Assembly: GCF_000472545.1 (NCBI RefSeq)
Contig: NZ_KI421432.1
Location: 62,001-126,000, forward strand
Length of the DNA: 64,000 bases
Reading direction: 5' to 3'
From: Burkholderia sp. WSM2232
Lineage (GTDB): Bacteria > Pseudomonadota > Gammaproteobacteria > Burkholderiales > Burkholderiaceae
In this document: positions 16,649-24,635 of the stretch, piece after piece
How positions within the stretch are numbered: the first letter of the stretch is position 1
Layout: each line of letters opens with the position of its first letter
Translations under genes and position numbers: made by a program
Notes under the pieces: model-generated
What the model was told of the DNA's origin: nothing
Database searches by the model: none
Seen by the model: only the letters and a program-made list of their open reading frames with translations

Positions 16649-17599
16649 TCAGGCGACTGGCAGCATGAGATAGGTACGTGCGACGAGATTGCCCAGCTCG
16701 AACACGCGAGCAAGGAATTGCGTCAGATACGCGTGCAGACCGGCTTCGAAAATCTGCCGGATGTCGGCATACAGGAGTTCGGCGCGCAGTTTGCCGGCGA
16801 ACCGTTCGCACTGGTTTGAGCCCGAGGTGCGCAGCATCGCCAGATTCGCGCAGACGCCTTCGAGCGAAGCCAGCAGCGAGCGCGGCATCTGCTGGTTCAG
16901 AATCATCAATTCGACGACGCGCGCCGGCGTGACGACATCGCGATACACCTTGCGGTAGATTTCGAGCGCCGACACGGAACTGAGAATCGATGTCCAGTAA
17001 TAGAAGTCCTCGAGTTGACGCGCGGCGTCGCGCGAATTCGGCTCCACGTCGGCAAAGCGCACGTCGAGAATGCGCGCCGTATTGTCGGCGCGCTCCAGAA
17101 ACGTGCCCAGTTGCGTGAAGAAAAACGCGTCGTCCTGCAACGCGGTGCCGATCGTCACGCCGCGCGAAAGGTGCGAACGGAACTTCACCCATTCGAACAG
17201 CGCACCCGGATTCGCCATCGCCTGGCCTGACGAAATGCGCTCGTTGAACTCGAGCCACGTATCGTTGATGGTCTCCCACCATTCGGTCGTCAAGGTGCCG
17301 CGAACGGCACGCGCGTTTTCGCGCGCCGCGTGCAGGCACGAGTGAATGCTCGACGGATTAGCGGCGTCGGCCACCATGAAATCGAGCACGTGTTCGCGGG
17401 TCGGCTCGTCATAGCGCTGTGCGAAGGCGGACTCCAGCTCGGAGATGCGCAGCACCGAACGCTGCGCACGCGCCTCCTGCTCGGGCGTCTGCGGCAGCAA
17501 TAGCGCCTTCAGGTTGATGTCGAGCATGCGGGCGGTGTTCTCCGCGCGCTCCATGTAGCGGGCCATCCAGAAAAGGTGATCGGCGGTGCGGCTTAGCAT
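16649..17599 (-). CDS. Alpha-E domain protein (DUF403)
   Basis: The 316-aa protein is predicted all-alpha and starts MLSRTADHLFWMARYMERAE, the hallmark of the alpha-E family. FLERADNTARILDVRF repeats the ERADNTAR motif in the middle. Members of this family occur almost only next to, or fused with, circularly permuted ATP-grasp proteins and transglutaminase-like proteins. They may be scaffold or substrate-binding parts. It ends 10 bases before the transglutaminase start, so the two are co-transcribed. No catalytic residues are known. Confidence 0.92.
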   Translation of the reverse strand: MLSRTADHLFWMARYMERAENTARMLDINLKALLLPQTPEQEARAQRSVLRISELESAFAQRYDEPTREHVLDFMVADAANPSSIHSCLHAARENARAVRGTLTTEWWETINDTWLEFNERISSGQAMANPGALFEWVKFRSHLSRGVTIGTALQDDAFFFTQLGTFLERADNTARILDVRFADVEPNSRDAARQLEDFYYWTSILSSVSALEIYRKVYRDVVTPARVVELMILNQQMPRSLLASLEGVCANLAMLRTSGSNQCERFAGKLRAELLYADIRQIFEAGLHAYLTQFLARVFELGNLVARTYLMLPVA

Positions 17600-17738
17600 G
17601 ACGGCGTTCCGTGTCTGATGACGCGAGACTGTAGAAAAAGAGGCTCGCGCTGGTTATCCGTATGCGCCGGCGGCTCTCATGCCTGCCCCGGCGCGCTGGG
17701 TTGCGGGCGCGGCTATCGGCGGCCGCGCGAGAACCGCG

Positions 17739-19148
17739 TCAGTCGACCATCCACGTGTCTTTGGTCCCGCCTCCCTGCGACGAATTGACGACGAGCGAGC
17801 CTTCCTGCAACGCCACGCGCGTCAGCCCGCCCGCGACCATGGTGACGGTCTTGCCCGACAGCACGAACGGACGCAGGTCGATATGGCGCGGCGCGATGCC
17901 GGCTTCGACGAACGTCGGGCAGGCGGAAAGCGCCAGCGTCGGTTGAGCGATATAGCCCGCCGGTCGCGCGATCAGACGTTCACGAAAGGCTTCGATTTCT
18001 GCCTTCGTGGAAGCGGGCCCGACGAGCATGCCGTAGCCGCCCGCGCCATGCACTTCCTTGACGACGAGCTCCGGCAGATGCGCGAGCGTGTACGCAAGAT
18101 CGTCCGGTTTGCGGCACTGGAACGTAGGCACGTTGTTCAGGATCGGCTTCTCGCCCAGGTAGAACTCGATCATGTCGGGCACATACGGATAGATCGATTT
18201 GTCGTCGGCGATGCCGGTGCCCATGGCATTGGCGAGCGCCACACGTCCCGCGCGATACGCGGTCAGCAGCCCCGGCACGCCCAGTGCCGAATCGTTGCGA
18301 AACGCGAGCGGGTCGAGAAAATCGTCGTCGACGCGGCGATAAATCACGTCCACCCGCTTCGGCCCCTGCGTCGTGCGCATGAACACATAGTTGTCGTCGA
18401 CGAACAGGTCTTTGCCTTCGACCAGCTCCACGCCCATCTGCTGCGCGAGGAACGTGTGCTCGAAGTATGCGGAGTTGTACATGCCCGGCGTCAGCACGAC
18501 CACCACCGGGTCGTCGACGCCTTCGGGCGCCACCGAGCGCAGCGTATCGAGCAGAAGATCGGGGTAATGCGCGACCGGCGCAATGCGGTTTTGCACGAAG
18601 AGTTCAGGGAAAAGCCGCATCATCATCTTGCGGTTTTCGAGCATATAGGACACACCCGAGGGCACCCGCAGGTTGTCTTCGAGCACGTAGAAGTCGCCGT
18701 CGTCGCCTGCGCGCACCACGTCCACACCGGCAATATGCGCGTAAACACCGAGCGGCACATTGACGCCCTGCATTTCCGGCCGGTATTGCGCGTTGGTATA
18801 GACCTGCTCGGCGGGCACGATGCCGGCGCGCACGATCTTGCGATCGTGATACACGTCGTGGATAAACAGATTGAGCGCCTGCACGCGCTGACGCAAACCG
18901 GCTTCGAGCGTCTGCCATTCGCCACGCGGAATGATGCGGGGAATCAGGTCAAAGGGAATCAGCCGCTCCGTGCCGGACAGATCGCCGTTCACGGCGAACG
19001 TGATGCCGACCCGGCGAAACAGCAAGTCTGCTTCCGCACGCTTGCGTGCGATCGCTTCATTACCCTGCTTCGAGAGCCAACGCTCAAAGCGCGCGTAATG
19101 AGGCCGCACGGCATCGTCATGATGACGCATCTCGTCGTAGCATCGCAT
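17739..19148 (-). CDS. Circularly permuted ATP-grasp type 2 protein (DUF404/DUF407)
   Basis: From ATG 19148 the product is 469 aa and begins MRCYDEMRHHDDAVRPHYAR, which fits the family's usual start; an open frame reaches 19217. Landmarks include RKRAEADLLFRRVGITFAV, FIHDVYHDRKIVRAGIVPAE, GVYAHIAGVDVVRAGDDG and NSSQGGGTKDTWMVD at the C-terminus. Proteins of this family are predicted peptide ligases that use ATP to form amide bonds. It is the first gene of the cluster that ends with Anbu, with 139 bases before the alpha-E gene. A perfect palindrome lies 33 bases upstream of the chosen start. Confidence 0.92.
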   Translation of the reverse strand: MRCYDEMRHHDDAVRPHYARFERWLSKQGNEAIARKRAEADLLFRRVGITFAVNGDLSGTERLIPFDLIPRIIPRGEWQTLEAGLRQRVQALNLFIHDVYHDRKIVRAGIVPAEQVYTNAQYRPEMQGVNVPLGVYAHIAGVDVVRAGDDGDFYVLEDNLRVPSGVSYMLENRKMMMRLFPELFVQNRIAPVAHYPDLLLDTLRSVAPEGVDDPVVVVLTPGMYNSAYFEHTFLAQQMGVELVEGKDLFVDDNYVFMRTTQGPKRVDVIYRRVDDDFLDPLAFRNDSALGVPGLLTAYRAGRVALANAMGTGIADDKSIYPYVPDMIEFYLGEKPILNNVPTFQCRKPDDLAYTLAHLPELVVKEVHGAGGYGMLVGPASTKAEIEAFRERLIARPAGYIAQPTLALSACPTFVEAGIAPRHIDLRPFVLSGKTVTMVAGGLTRVALQEGSLVVNSSQGGGTKDTWMVD

Positions 19149-19180
19149 GTCACGCCCCGCTCTTGTTGTCGGATAGAAGG

Positions 19181-19199
19181 CGAATGCGCTGCGCATTCG
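19181..19199. promoter_or_regulatory. 19-bp perfect palindrome upstream of the Anbu operon
   Basis: CGAATGCGC-T-GCGCATTCG is perfectly symmetrical around one base and lies 33 bases before ATG 19148. It is a candidate operator for the whole cluster. If translation began at 19217 the palindrome would instead be coding, a reason to prefer the shorter protein. Confidence 0.45.
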
Positions 19200-19445
19200 G
19201 TGTTCGACTTCATTCAAGCAAGCGCTATGCCATTGAGCATTAGCGCGCTAAACCGGCAGACATGCACATGAAGCGCGCATCGCGGGGCGGGGCGCTTCCT
19301 TGCCATCGTACTGCCGGGGCACACGATGCGCTAGTACAGTGCATGCGCGGCATGTCCGATGCACCGCATCGAATGTCGCGGCTAAATGTGCAAGAGCGGC
19401 ACAAGATCGGCGCAAGGGCCGCGCAAGAGCCGCACAACAGCCGGA

Positions 19446-19483
19446 CGAAAAAAATCCCCGCGGATTTGCATCCGCGGGGATTT
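19446..19483 (-). terminator. Rho-independent terminator of the HU gene
   Basis: AAATCCCCGCGGA (19452-19464) and TCCGCGGGGATTT (19471-19483) form a perfect 13-bp stem with a 6-base loop. On the minus strand a run of T follows. It lies 58 bases past the HU stop codon. Confidence 0.95.
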
Positions 19484-19540
19484 AGGCCACTTGCAGTGCG
19501 AGGCTCGAAGCGCAACAGCTCCGAGCCATGCACGAAGCGC

Positions 19541-19993
19541 TTAGCCTGCTGCAGCGTCCTTCAGCTTCTTCAGCGCACGTGCCTTGATGCGCACGCTAGC
19601 CGGCTTGGCCGGGAACCAGCGCTCTTCGCCCGTGAACGGGTCTTTGCCGAAGCGCTTCTTCTTGGCCGGCACGGCTTGCACGACGATCTTCAGAAGACCG
19701 GACAGCGTGAATTCGCCAGCGCCCTTCTTATGCACAGCGCCGAGGATCGTGTCTTCGAGCGCAGCCAGGACAGCCTTGGCAGCCTTCGGCTCGACCGCAG
19801 CGCGTTCAGCAACGTGTGCAGCCAGCGAGGCCTTCGTGAAGGTGTCCTTGATCGGCGACGGTGCGCTGGACGCCTTCACGGCGACCTTCTTAGCTGCGGG
19901 AGCTTTCTTCGCAGGGACTTTCTTTGCAGCAACCTTCTTGGTCGGTACCGGGGCAGCAGCCTTCTTGGCCACCTTTTTTGCGGAAGTCGGCAT
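19541..19993 (-). CDS. HU-family DNA-binding protein with histone H1-like N-terminal tail
   Basis: From ATG 19993 (GGAG 6-9 bases upstream) the product is 150 aa. Residues 1-47 are Lys/Ala/Pro repeats (KKVAAKKVPAKKAPAAKKVA), like eukaryotic H1 tails. The rest is an HU/IHF domain: TKASLAAHVAERAAVEPKAA, GAGEFTLSGLLKIVVQAVPA, and a beta-arm region KKKRFGKDPFTGEERWFPAK. HU proteins bind and bend DNA without strong sequence preference. A basic tail adds non-specific DNA binding. A fully formed terminator follows, so it is monocistronic. Confidence 0.92.
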   Translation of the reverse strand: MPTSAKKVAKKAAAPVPTKKVAAKKVPAKKAPAAKKVAVKASSAPSPIKDTFTKASLAAHVAERAAVEPKAAKAVLAALEDTILGAVHKKGAGEFTLSGLLKIVVQAVPAKKKRFGKDPFTGEERWFPAKPASVRIKARALKKLKDAAAG

Positions 19994-20308
19994 GTTTCTC
20001 CTACCTGTTGTGGTCAATGAATTGCACGAAGCGCACACCGTATGCGCACGCTTCAAGGCCGGATTCTACAAGCGCTGATGCGATTTGCGCGACTCTTTTG
20101 TGTATAACAGCGCAGGTTTGTTGCGCGGCGCAGACTGCCGGACACATTCTGAGCCTTGTTTCAGGGGCTAAACTGCTTTCGTGGACGTTGCATGAGCAAC
20201 GCGTAAAGTGCGTTACAAGCGGTTTCAATCCCTGTGTAGCGGCATATTCTGAGCGCAGCTCAGTGCGCATGCCGACATTGCCGATACATTTTTAACGCTT
20301 TAGCGGCT
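19994..20308. other. Promoter region of the HU gene and 3' flank of the MocR gene
   Basis: This 315-base region has no gene. The only structure noted is CTGAGC-GCA-GCTCAG at 20249-20263, a 6-bp hairpin near the MocR stop. Confidence 0.4.
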
Positions 20309-21784
20309 CTAGGAAGCGACGCGTGGCAGGATGTCCGCCAGCTTCTTCATGGCAGCGTCGATGTGTTGAGCGGCTATGTTGCCGTAGCCAAAGATCAGAC
20401 CGGCCTGCGGTTTCGCGCGCTGATAGAACGGTGCGAGCCCGTACAGACCAATCGACGCCTCGCGCGCGGCCGCCGTCACAGCCTGCTCGGTGAGCGGCGC
20501 CTTCAGGCGCGCCGCCAGGTGGATGCCGGCCGTCGGCACGATCGGCTCGAACCACGGCGCAAGCGAGCCTTGCAAATGCGCGAGCAGCATCGCACGCCGC
20601 GCCGCGTAGGTCTTGTGCATGCGCCTCAGATGCTTCGCGAAGTCGCCGTTCAGCATGAACGAGGCAAGCGCGGTTTGAGTAAGTGTGCAGCCGTGCCAGT
20701 CCGCGATCTGTCGTGCCTTGACAAGCGGCTTGAACAGCGAGGCGGGCGGCACAACGTAGCCCACCCGGAGCTCGGGGAAAATGGTTTTCGAAAACGTGCC
20801 CACGTAGGCGACCAGACCGGCGCGGTCGAGGCTTTTCAGCGGCTCCATGGGCCGGCCTTCGAAACGATACTCGCAGTCGTAGTCGTCTTCTATGATCACG
20901 GCGCCGCGTTTTTGCGCCCATTCCAGCAGTTCGACGCGACGCTCCAGGCTCATCGGCATGCCGAGCGGAAACTGATGCGACGGTGTGACATAAACGAGCC
21001 GCGCGTTGTCGGGCAGCTTGCCGACGATCAAACCCTCGCGGTCCACCGGCACATGCGCGACCCGCGCGCCGGTTGCGCTCAGGCAAGCATGCGCGGGCGG
21101 ATAACCGGGATCTTCGATAGCCGCGACTTCGCCGGGACCGAGCGTGATGCGGGCGAGCAGATCGAGCGCGTGCTGCGCGCCTTGCGTGACGATCACCTCT
21201 TCCCAGTTGCTGGCCACCGCCCGATTGAACGCCAGGTAACGCGAGATCGCGAGCCGCAGTTCCTGCTCGCCCGCCGCGTCGCGATAAGTGCCGGCGCCGC
21301 GTGCCTGCGCACGCAGCGCGTGATTGACGCAGCGGCGCCAGACGTCGAAGGGGAACAGGGTCTTGTCGGTCGCCCCGCCGACGAAGTCCTGAACCGCCGC
21401 GACCGAAGGCCGCGGCGACGGCAAGCTGTCGGGCATCTGCTCCCAGAGCGGCTGGGCGCGAGCGGCGTCTTTCCTCGCCTTCGCACGTTCGCGCGACGAC
21501 TGTGCCGCATGCGCATGAGGCGAGCGCTCGGCGGGCAGGCGCTCGAGACCGTCGGCGACGAATGTGCCCGAACCCGCCCGCGCGGTAAGATAACCCTCGG
21601 AAATGAGCCGCTCGAAAACGTCGAGCGTGGTTTTGCGCGACACGCCCAACTGCGTCGCGAGATCGCGCGTGGACGGCAGGCGTGTGCCTCCGGCCAGGCG
21701 CCCTTCGAGAATGCCGGCTCGCAGTTGCCGATAAATCTGCCCGGACAGATCGTGATGACCTTCAACGGCGATGTGAATTTCCAT
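20309..21784 (-). CDS. MocR/GabR-type transcriptional regulator (GntR HTH + aminotransferase fold)
   Basis: The 491-aa protein has a GntR winged helix (residues about 12-77, with STRDLATQLGVSRKTTLDVF) and a PLP-dependent aminotransferase-like domain. Lys333 in GTFSKTIFPELR is the expected PLP Schiff-base Lys, and IIEDDYDCEYRF carries the conserved Asp. MocR proteins such as PdxR and GabR sense PLP or amino-acid-derived ligands and control amino-acid or vitamin B6 genes. The target is not evident: the neighbours are a peptide transporter and an HU gene. The tandem array at 21834-21911 lies immediately upstream, in its promoter region. Confidence 0.92.
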   Translation of the reverse strand: MEIHIAVEGHHDLSGQIYRQLRAGILEGRLAGGTRLPSTRDLATQLGVSRKTTLDVFERLISEGYLTARAGSGTFVADGLERLPAERSPHAHAAQSSRERAKARKDAARAQPLWEQMPDSLPSPRPSVAAVQDFVGGATDKTLFPFDVWRRCVNHALRAQARGAGTYRDAAGEQELRLAISRYLAFNRAVASNWEEVIVTQGAQHALDLLARITLGPGEVAAIEDPGYPPAHACLSATGARVAHVPVDREGLIVGKLPDNARLVYVTPSHQFPLGMPMSLERRVELLEWAQKRGAVIIEDDYDCEYRFEGRPMEPLKSLDRAGLVAYVGTFSKTIFPELRVGYVVPPASLFKPLVKARQIADWHGCTLTQTALASFMLNGDFAKHLRRMHKTYAARRAMLLAHLQGSLAPWFEPIVPTAGIHLAARLKAPLTEQAVTAAAREASIGLYGLAPFYQRAKPQAGLIFGYGNIAAQHIDAAMKKLADILPRVAS

Positions 21785-21833
21785 TCTGACTGGCTACCGG
21801 TGATGACCACGCCATGATACTTCCGCGTGGCCA

Positions 21834-21911
21834 GTTGCAAGCGCCGGTTGCAAGCACTGGTTGCCAACGCTGGTTGCAAGCACCAGTTGCCAGCACCAGT
21901 TGCCAGCGCCC
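21834..21911. repeat. Six 13-bp tandem repeats upstream of the MocR gene
   Basis: The units are GTTGCAAGCGCCG, GTTGCAAGCACTG, GTTGCCAACGCTG, GTTGCAAGCACCA, GTTGCCAGCACCA and GTTGCCAGCGCCC, head to tail without spacers. The array lies between the POT gene stop and the MocR start, 50 bases upstream of the latter. Confidence 0.9.
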
Positions 21912-21945
21912 GCTCGATGCGTCGCCCAGTGCCGCGCGCAAGCGC

Positions 21946-23505
21946 CTACTGCTGCGCCACCGCCGGGCGTTGCACGCTCGTCTCGTTTGCGGCCTCCTTC
22001 ACGGCCTCGTTTGCGTCAGCATTGCACCGCTGATGCTCGCGCGAGAGCCTACGCATGAGCGGCAACAGCAGCACGGCCACCACCGCGCCAACGGCGGCAA
22101 GCCAGCCCAGGCCGGTAAACAGCTTCGTATAAAGCGGCAACGATTCGAGCGGGTCCATGTCGCCCGCCGGCATCTGCGCGAAATTGGCGACCACGCTGCC
22201 CAGATACTGCGACACGCCGGTCGCCACGAAGTAAGCGCCCATCATGAAGCCGCTCATGCGCACGGGCACATAGCGCGCGATCATCGCGAGGCCGAGGCCG
22301 CTCACCAGTAGCTCGCCAAGCGAGTACAAGCCATAGCCGCCGACCATGAACCACGACGACACGCGCCCGTTCACCGCATAGCGGCCGCTCGCCGCGTAGA
22401 CGAAGAAGCCCGCCGCCACGACCGCGAAACCGAACGCGTACTTGACTGCAACCGGCACGTCCTTGCCGCTCTTCGCGAGCCGCGTATAGAGCAGCGCGAG
22501 CAGCGGGCTCAGCAGCATGATCCAGATCGGGTTGAGCGCCTGGAACTGCGCCGCGCTCCACGTGAAGAGCGTCTCGCCGAACAGCGTGAAGCGCGGATCG
22601 ACATTGCGCAACGCGAACAGCGTGAGCGAGGTCGACATCTGCACATAGAAGACGAAAAACAGGATCACCTGAGCCGTAAGGATCAGCGCAGCGACCAGAC
22701 CCGCGCGCTCGGAGCGTTCGCACCTGAGCAGCATGTAGCCGAAAATCGCCAGAACCGCGACGCCCGCTGCATAGACGCAAGCCACTGCAAGCGCCTTGTG
22801 TTGCAGCACGAACATGGTCGCTGCGCCAAGCGCAATGCCGCCGAGCGCGACCGCGCCGACCCGCCGCCAGCGAACCGGCTCGGCGTCCGGCGCCGAGCCG
22901 ATATGCGCGAGCGTGCGAAACATCACGAAGTAGTTCGCCACCGCCAGCAGCATGCCCGCGCAGCACACGGCGAAGGCCGTGTGCCAGCCCCAATGGTCCT
23001 TGATCCACGGGGTCGCCAGCATGGAAGCTGTCGAGCCGAGATTGACGGCCATGTAGTAGATCGTGAACGCGCTGTCGATGCGCGCGTCGTCGCCTTCGTA
23101 GATGCGCCGTACGAGATTGGCCGCGTTCGCCTTGAACAGACCATTGCCGACGACGATCACGCCGAGCGACGCGTACATGAACGCGAGCCGGTCGTCGGGC
23201 AGCGCGAGCATCAGATAGCCGGCGGCCAGCACGATCGCGCCGAAGGTCATGGTGCGGCGCGTGCCGAGAATCTTGTCGCCGATCCAGCCGCCTATCGACG
23301 GCGACGCATACACGAGCGCGGTAAATGCGCCCCAGGTGAGCGTGGCGCGGCTGTCCGCGAAATGCAGCTTGTCGATCATGAACAACACGAGCAGCGCCGC
23401 CATGCCGTAGTAGCCGAAGCGTTCCCACATTTCGATCAGGAACACGGTTGAGAACGAGCGGGTCTGCGAGACCTGCACGCGGGAGTGTTGCGGTAAATCC
23501 ATCAT
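21946..23505 (-). CDS. POT-family proton-coupled di/tripeptide transporter
   Basis: From ATG 23505 (with AGAGG just upstream) the product is 519 aa with about 14 hydrophobic helices. FLIEMWERFGYYGMAALLVL contains the POT signature ExxERFxYYG in the first helix, which is required for proton coupling, and FKANAANLVRRIYEG follows. The protein should import small peptides through the inner membrane using the proton gradient. It lies divergent from an XRE-cupin regulator and near an Opp-type ABC importer, so the region appears devoted to peptide uptake. The frame is open to 23589, but that extension has no ribosome site and no family similarity. Confidence 0.93.
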   Translation of the reverse strand: MMDLPQHSRVQVSQTRSFSTVFLIEMWERFGYYGMAALLVLFMIDKLHFADSRATLTWGAFTALVYASPSIGGWIGDKILGTRRTMTFGAIVLAAGYLMLALPDDRLAFMYASLGVIVVGNGLFKANAANLVRRIYEGDDARIDSAFTIYYMAVNLGSTASMLATPWIKDHWGWHTAFAVCCAGMLLAVANYFVMFRTLAHIGSAPDAEPVRWRRVGAVALGGIALGAATMFVLQHKALAVACVYAAGVAVLAIFGYMLLRCERSERAGLVAALILTAQVILFFVFYVQMSTSLTLFALRNVDPRFTLFGETLFTWSAAQFQALNPIWIMLLSPLLALLYTRLAKSGKDVPVAVKYAFGFAVVAAGFFVYAASGRYAVNGRVSSWFMVGGYGLYSLGELLVSGLGLAMIARYVPVRMSGFMMGAYFVATGVSQYLGSVVANFAQMPAGDMDPLESLPLYTKLFTGLGWLAAVGAVVAVLLLPLMRRLSREHQRCNADANEAVKEAANETSVQRPAVAQQ

Positions 23506-23893
23506 TAACCTCTTGTTCAAACTATCGGGCGACGGCGGGACTGCCGCGCGCCGCGAACCATCGGATTGCGAGAACGGCCGCATCTCCACGAGCGAGCGCC
23601 CCCGCCGTGCAGCATCGTCCTGCGCGTCGTGTATGTACCGCCGTGATATTCAGCGCGCATAGATTGGGACGCCGCTGAATCTATGCGCGCCCTTGTCCGA
23701 ATGAAGGCGCGGCGTTTCCACGCCGCCGGCCGAATTGGCGGAGCGGCTTGTAGCTTCTGGCAACATAGCGACCTGTCTTGAAAAATGCAGTCAGTTTGAA
23801 GCCGGGGGCACAGGCCCGCAGCCACCGGCAAGGCGCCATCAAACCATATTTACTTATATCAAACAAATTTTGACGGGCTAATTTCCTCCTGCT
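23506..23893. other. Divergent promoter region of the POT and XRE-cupin genes
   Basis: This 388-base region has no gene. It contains the 13-bp inverted repeat at 23653-23690, and the last 50 bases before the XRE gene are AT-rich (ATTTACTTATATCAAACAAA). Confidence 0.6.
23653..23690. promoter_or_regulatory. Perfect 13-bp inverted repeat between divergent genes
   Basis: GCGCGCATAGATT (23653-23665) is the exact reverse complement of AATCTATGCGCGC (23678-23690), with a 12-base spacer. A second, overlapping pairing is possible: TTCAGCG (23649-23655) with CGCTGAA (23673-23679). It could be an operator or a switchable RNA hairpin in the POT leader. It has no U-tract. Confidence 0.5.
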
Positions 23894-24466
23894 ATGGTCA
23901 CGACAATTCATAAGAGCAATACGGCACTCGAAGTAGGCAGCAAAATCCGCGCGCTGCGGCAACGTCTGAAGCGCACGCTGGACGAGACGGCAACCGCGGC
24001 GGGAATTTCCAAGCCGTTTCTGTCGCAGGTGGAAAGGGGCCTGGCCTCGCCGTCCATCACGTCACTGGCGGGCATCGCTCATGCGCTCGGGGTCACGGTG
24101 CAGTATTTCGTCGACACCCCTAGCGAAGAACGCTCGGTGAGTCGCGGCGATCAGCTGAAGTTTTTCGGCTTCGCGGACTCGGCCAACCTCTTCGCGCGCT
24201 TGACGAACGTGGCAGGCGGCCGCCAGCTCGAGGCGATCCTCGTGAAGATGCCGCCGGGGCAAAAGCGCTCGGAAGTCACGACGCATGCCGGCGAAGAGTT
24301 TATGTATGTGATCGACGGCGAAGTGTCGTTGACGCTGGAAGGCAAGACGTTCGTACTGCGTGCAGGAGACAGCGCGCATTACGAATCGACGGTGCCGCAC
24401 AGCTGGCTGAACACCGCTCGCGTGGAGTCGGTGGTCGTCTGGGTGGGCACACCGAGACTGTTTTAA
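23894..24466 (+). CDS. XRE-family regulator with C-terminal cupin domain
   Basis: The 190-aa protein has an XRE helix-turn-helix (residues about 16-70: ETATAAGISKPFLSQVERGL) and a small-molecule-binding cupin domain (KRSEVTTHAGEEFMYVIDGE, then AHYESTVPHSWLN). This layout is shared with PuuR-like regulators of amino-acid, polyamine and peptide genes. No good Shine-Dalgarno sequence precedes ATG 23894. Position suggests it controls the divergent POT gene, the ABC transporter that follows, or both (inference). Confidence 0.92.
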   Translation: MVTTIHKSNTALEVGSKIRALRQRLKRTLDETATAAGISKPFLSQVERGLASPSITSLAGIAHALGVTVQYFVDTPSEERSVSRGDQLKFFGFADSANLFARLTNVAGGRQLEAILVKMPPGQKRSEVTTHAGEEFMYVIDGEVSLTLEGKTFVLRAGDSAHYESTVPHSWLNTARVESVVVWVGTPRLF

Positions 24467-24635
24467 GCAAGCGGGCTACTTTCCGGTTCATCCGGCAGGA
24501 CAGCCTGCATTACGAAATGTAAGGATTCCTGCATGTCTGACAAACAACAAGGGCCGCCCAGGCCCGCAATAAGCAGATAGCCGGGCGCATCAGCGCCGCG
24601 CCTTCTTCTCTCGACCTTTCCTGCGATCTGAACCG

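Larger units (their letters stand above)
19149..19540. other. Intergenic region between the Anbu operon and the HU gene
   Basis: This 392-base region holds the palindrome at 19181-19199 and, at its far end, the terminator of the HU gene. Between about 19200 and 19445 I see no gene or strong structure. Confidence 0.5.

Noticed and set aside
21834-21911. Tandem repeat considered as a CRISPR array
   Set aside because: Units are 13 bp and contiguous, with no spacers and no cas genes nearby.
23870-23898. TTGACG with TATGGT 17 bases downstream as a promoter of the XRE-cupin gene
   Set aside because: The -10 would cover the start codon, so the transcript would begin inside the gene.
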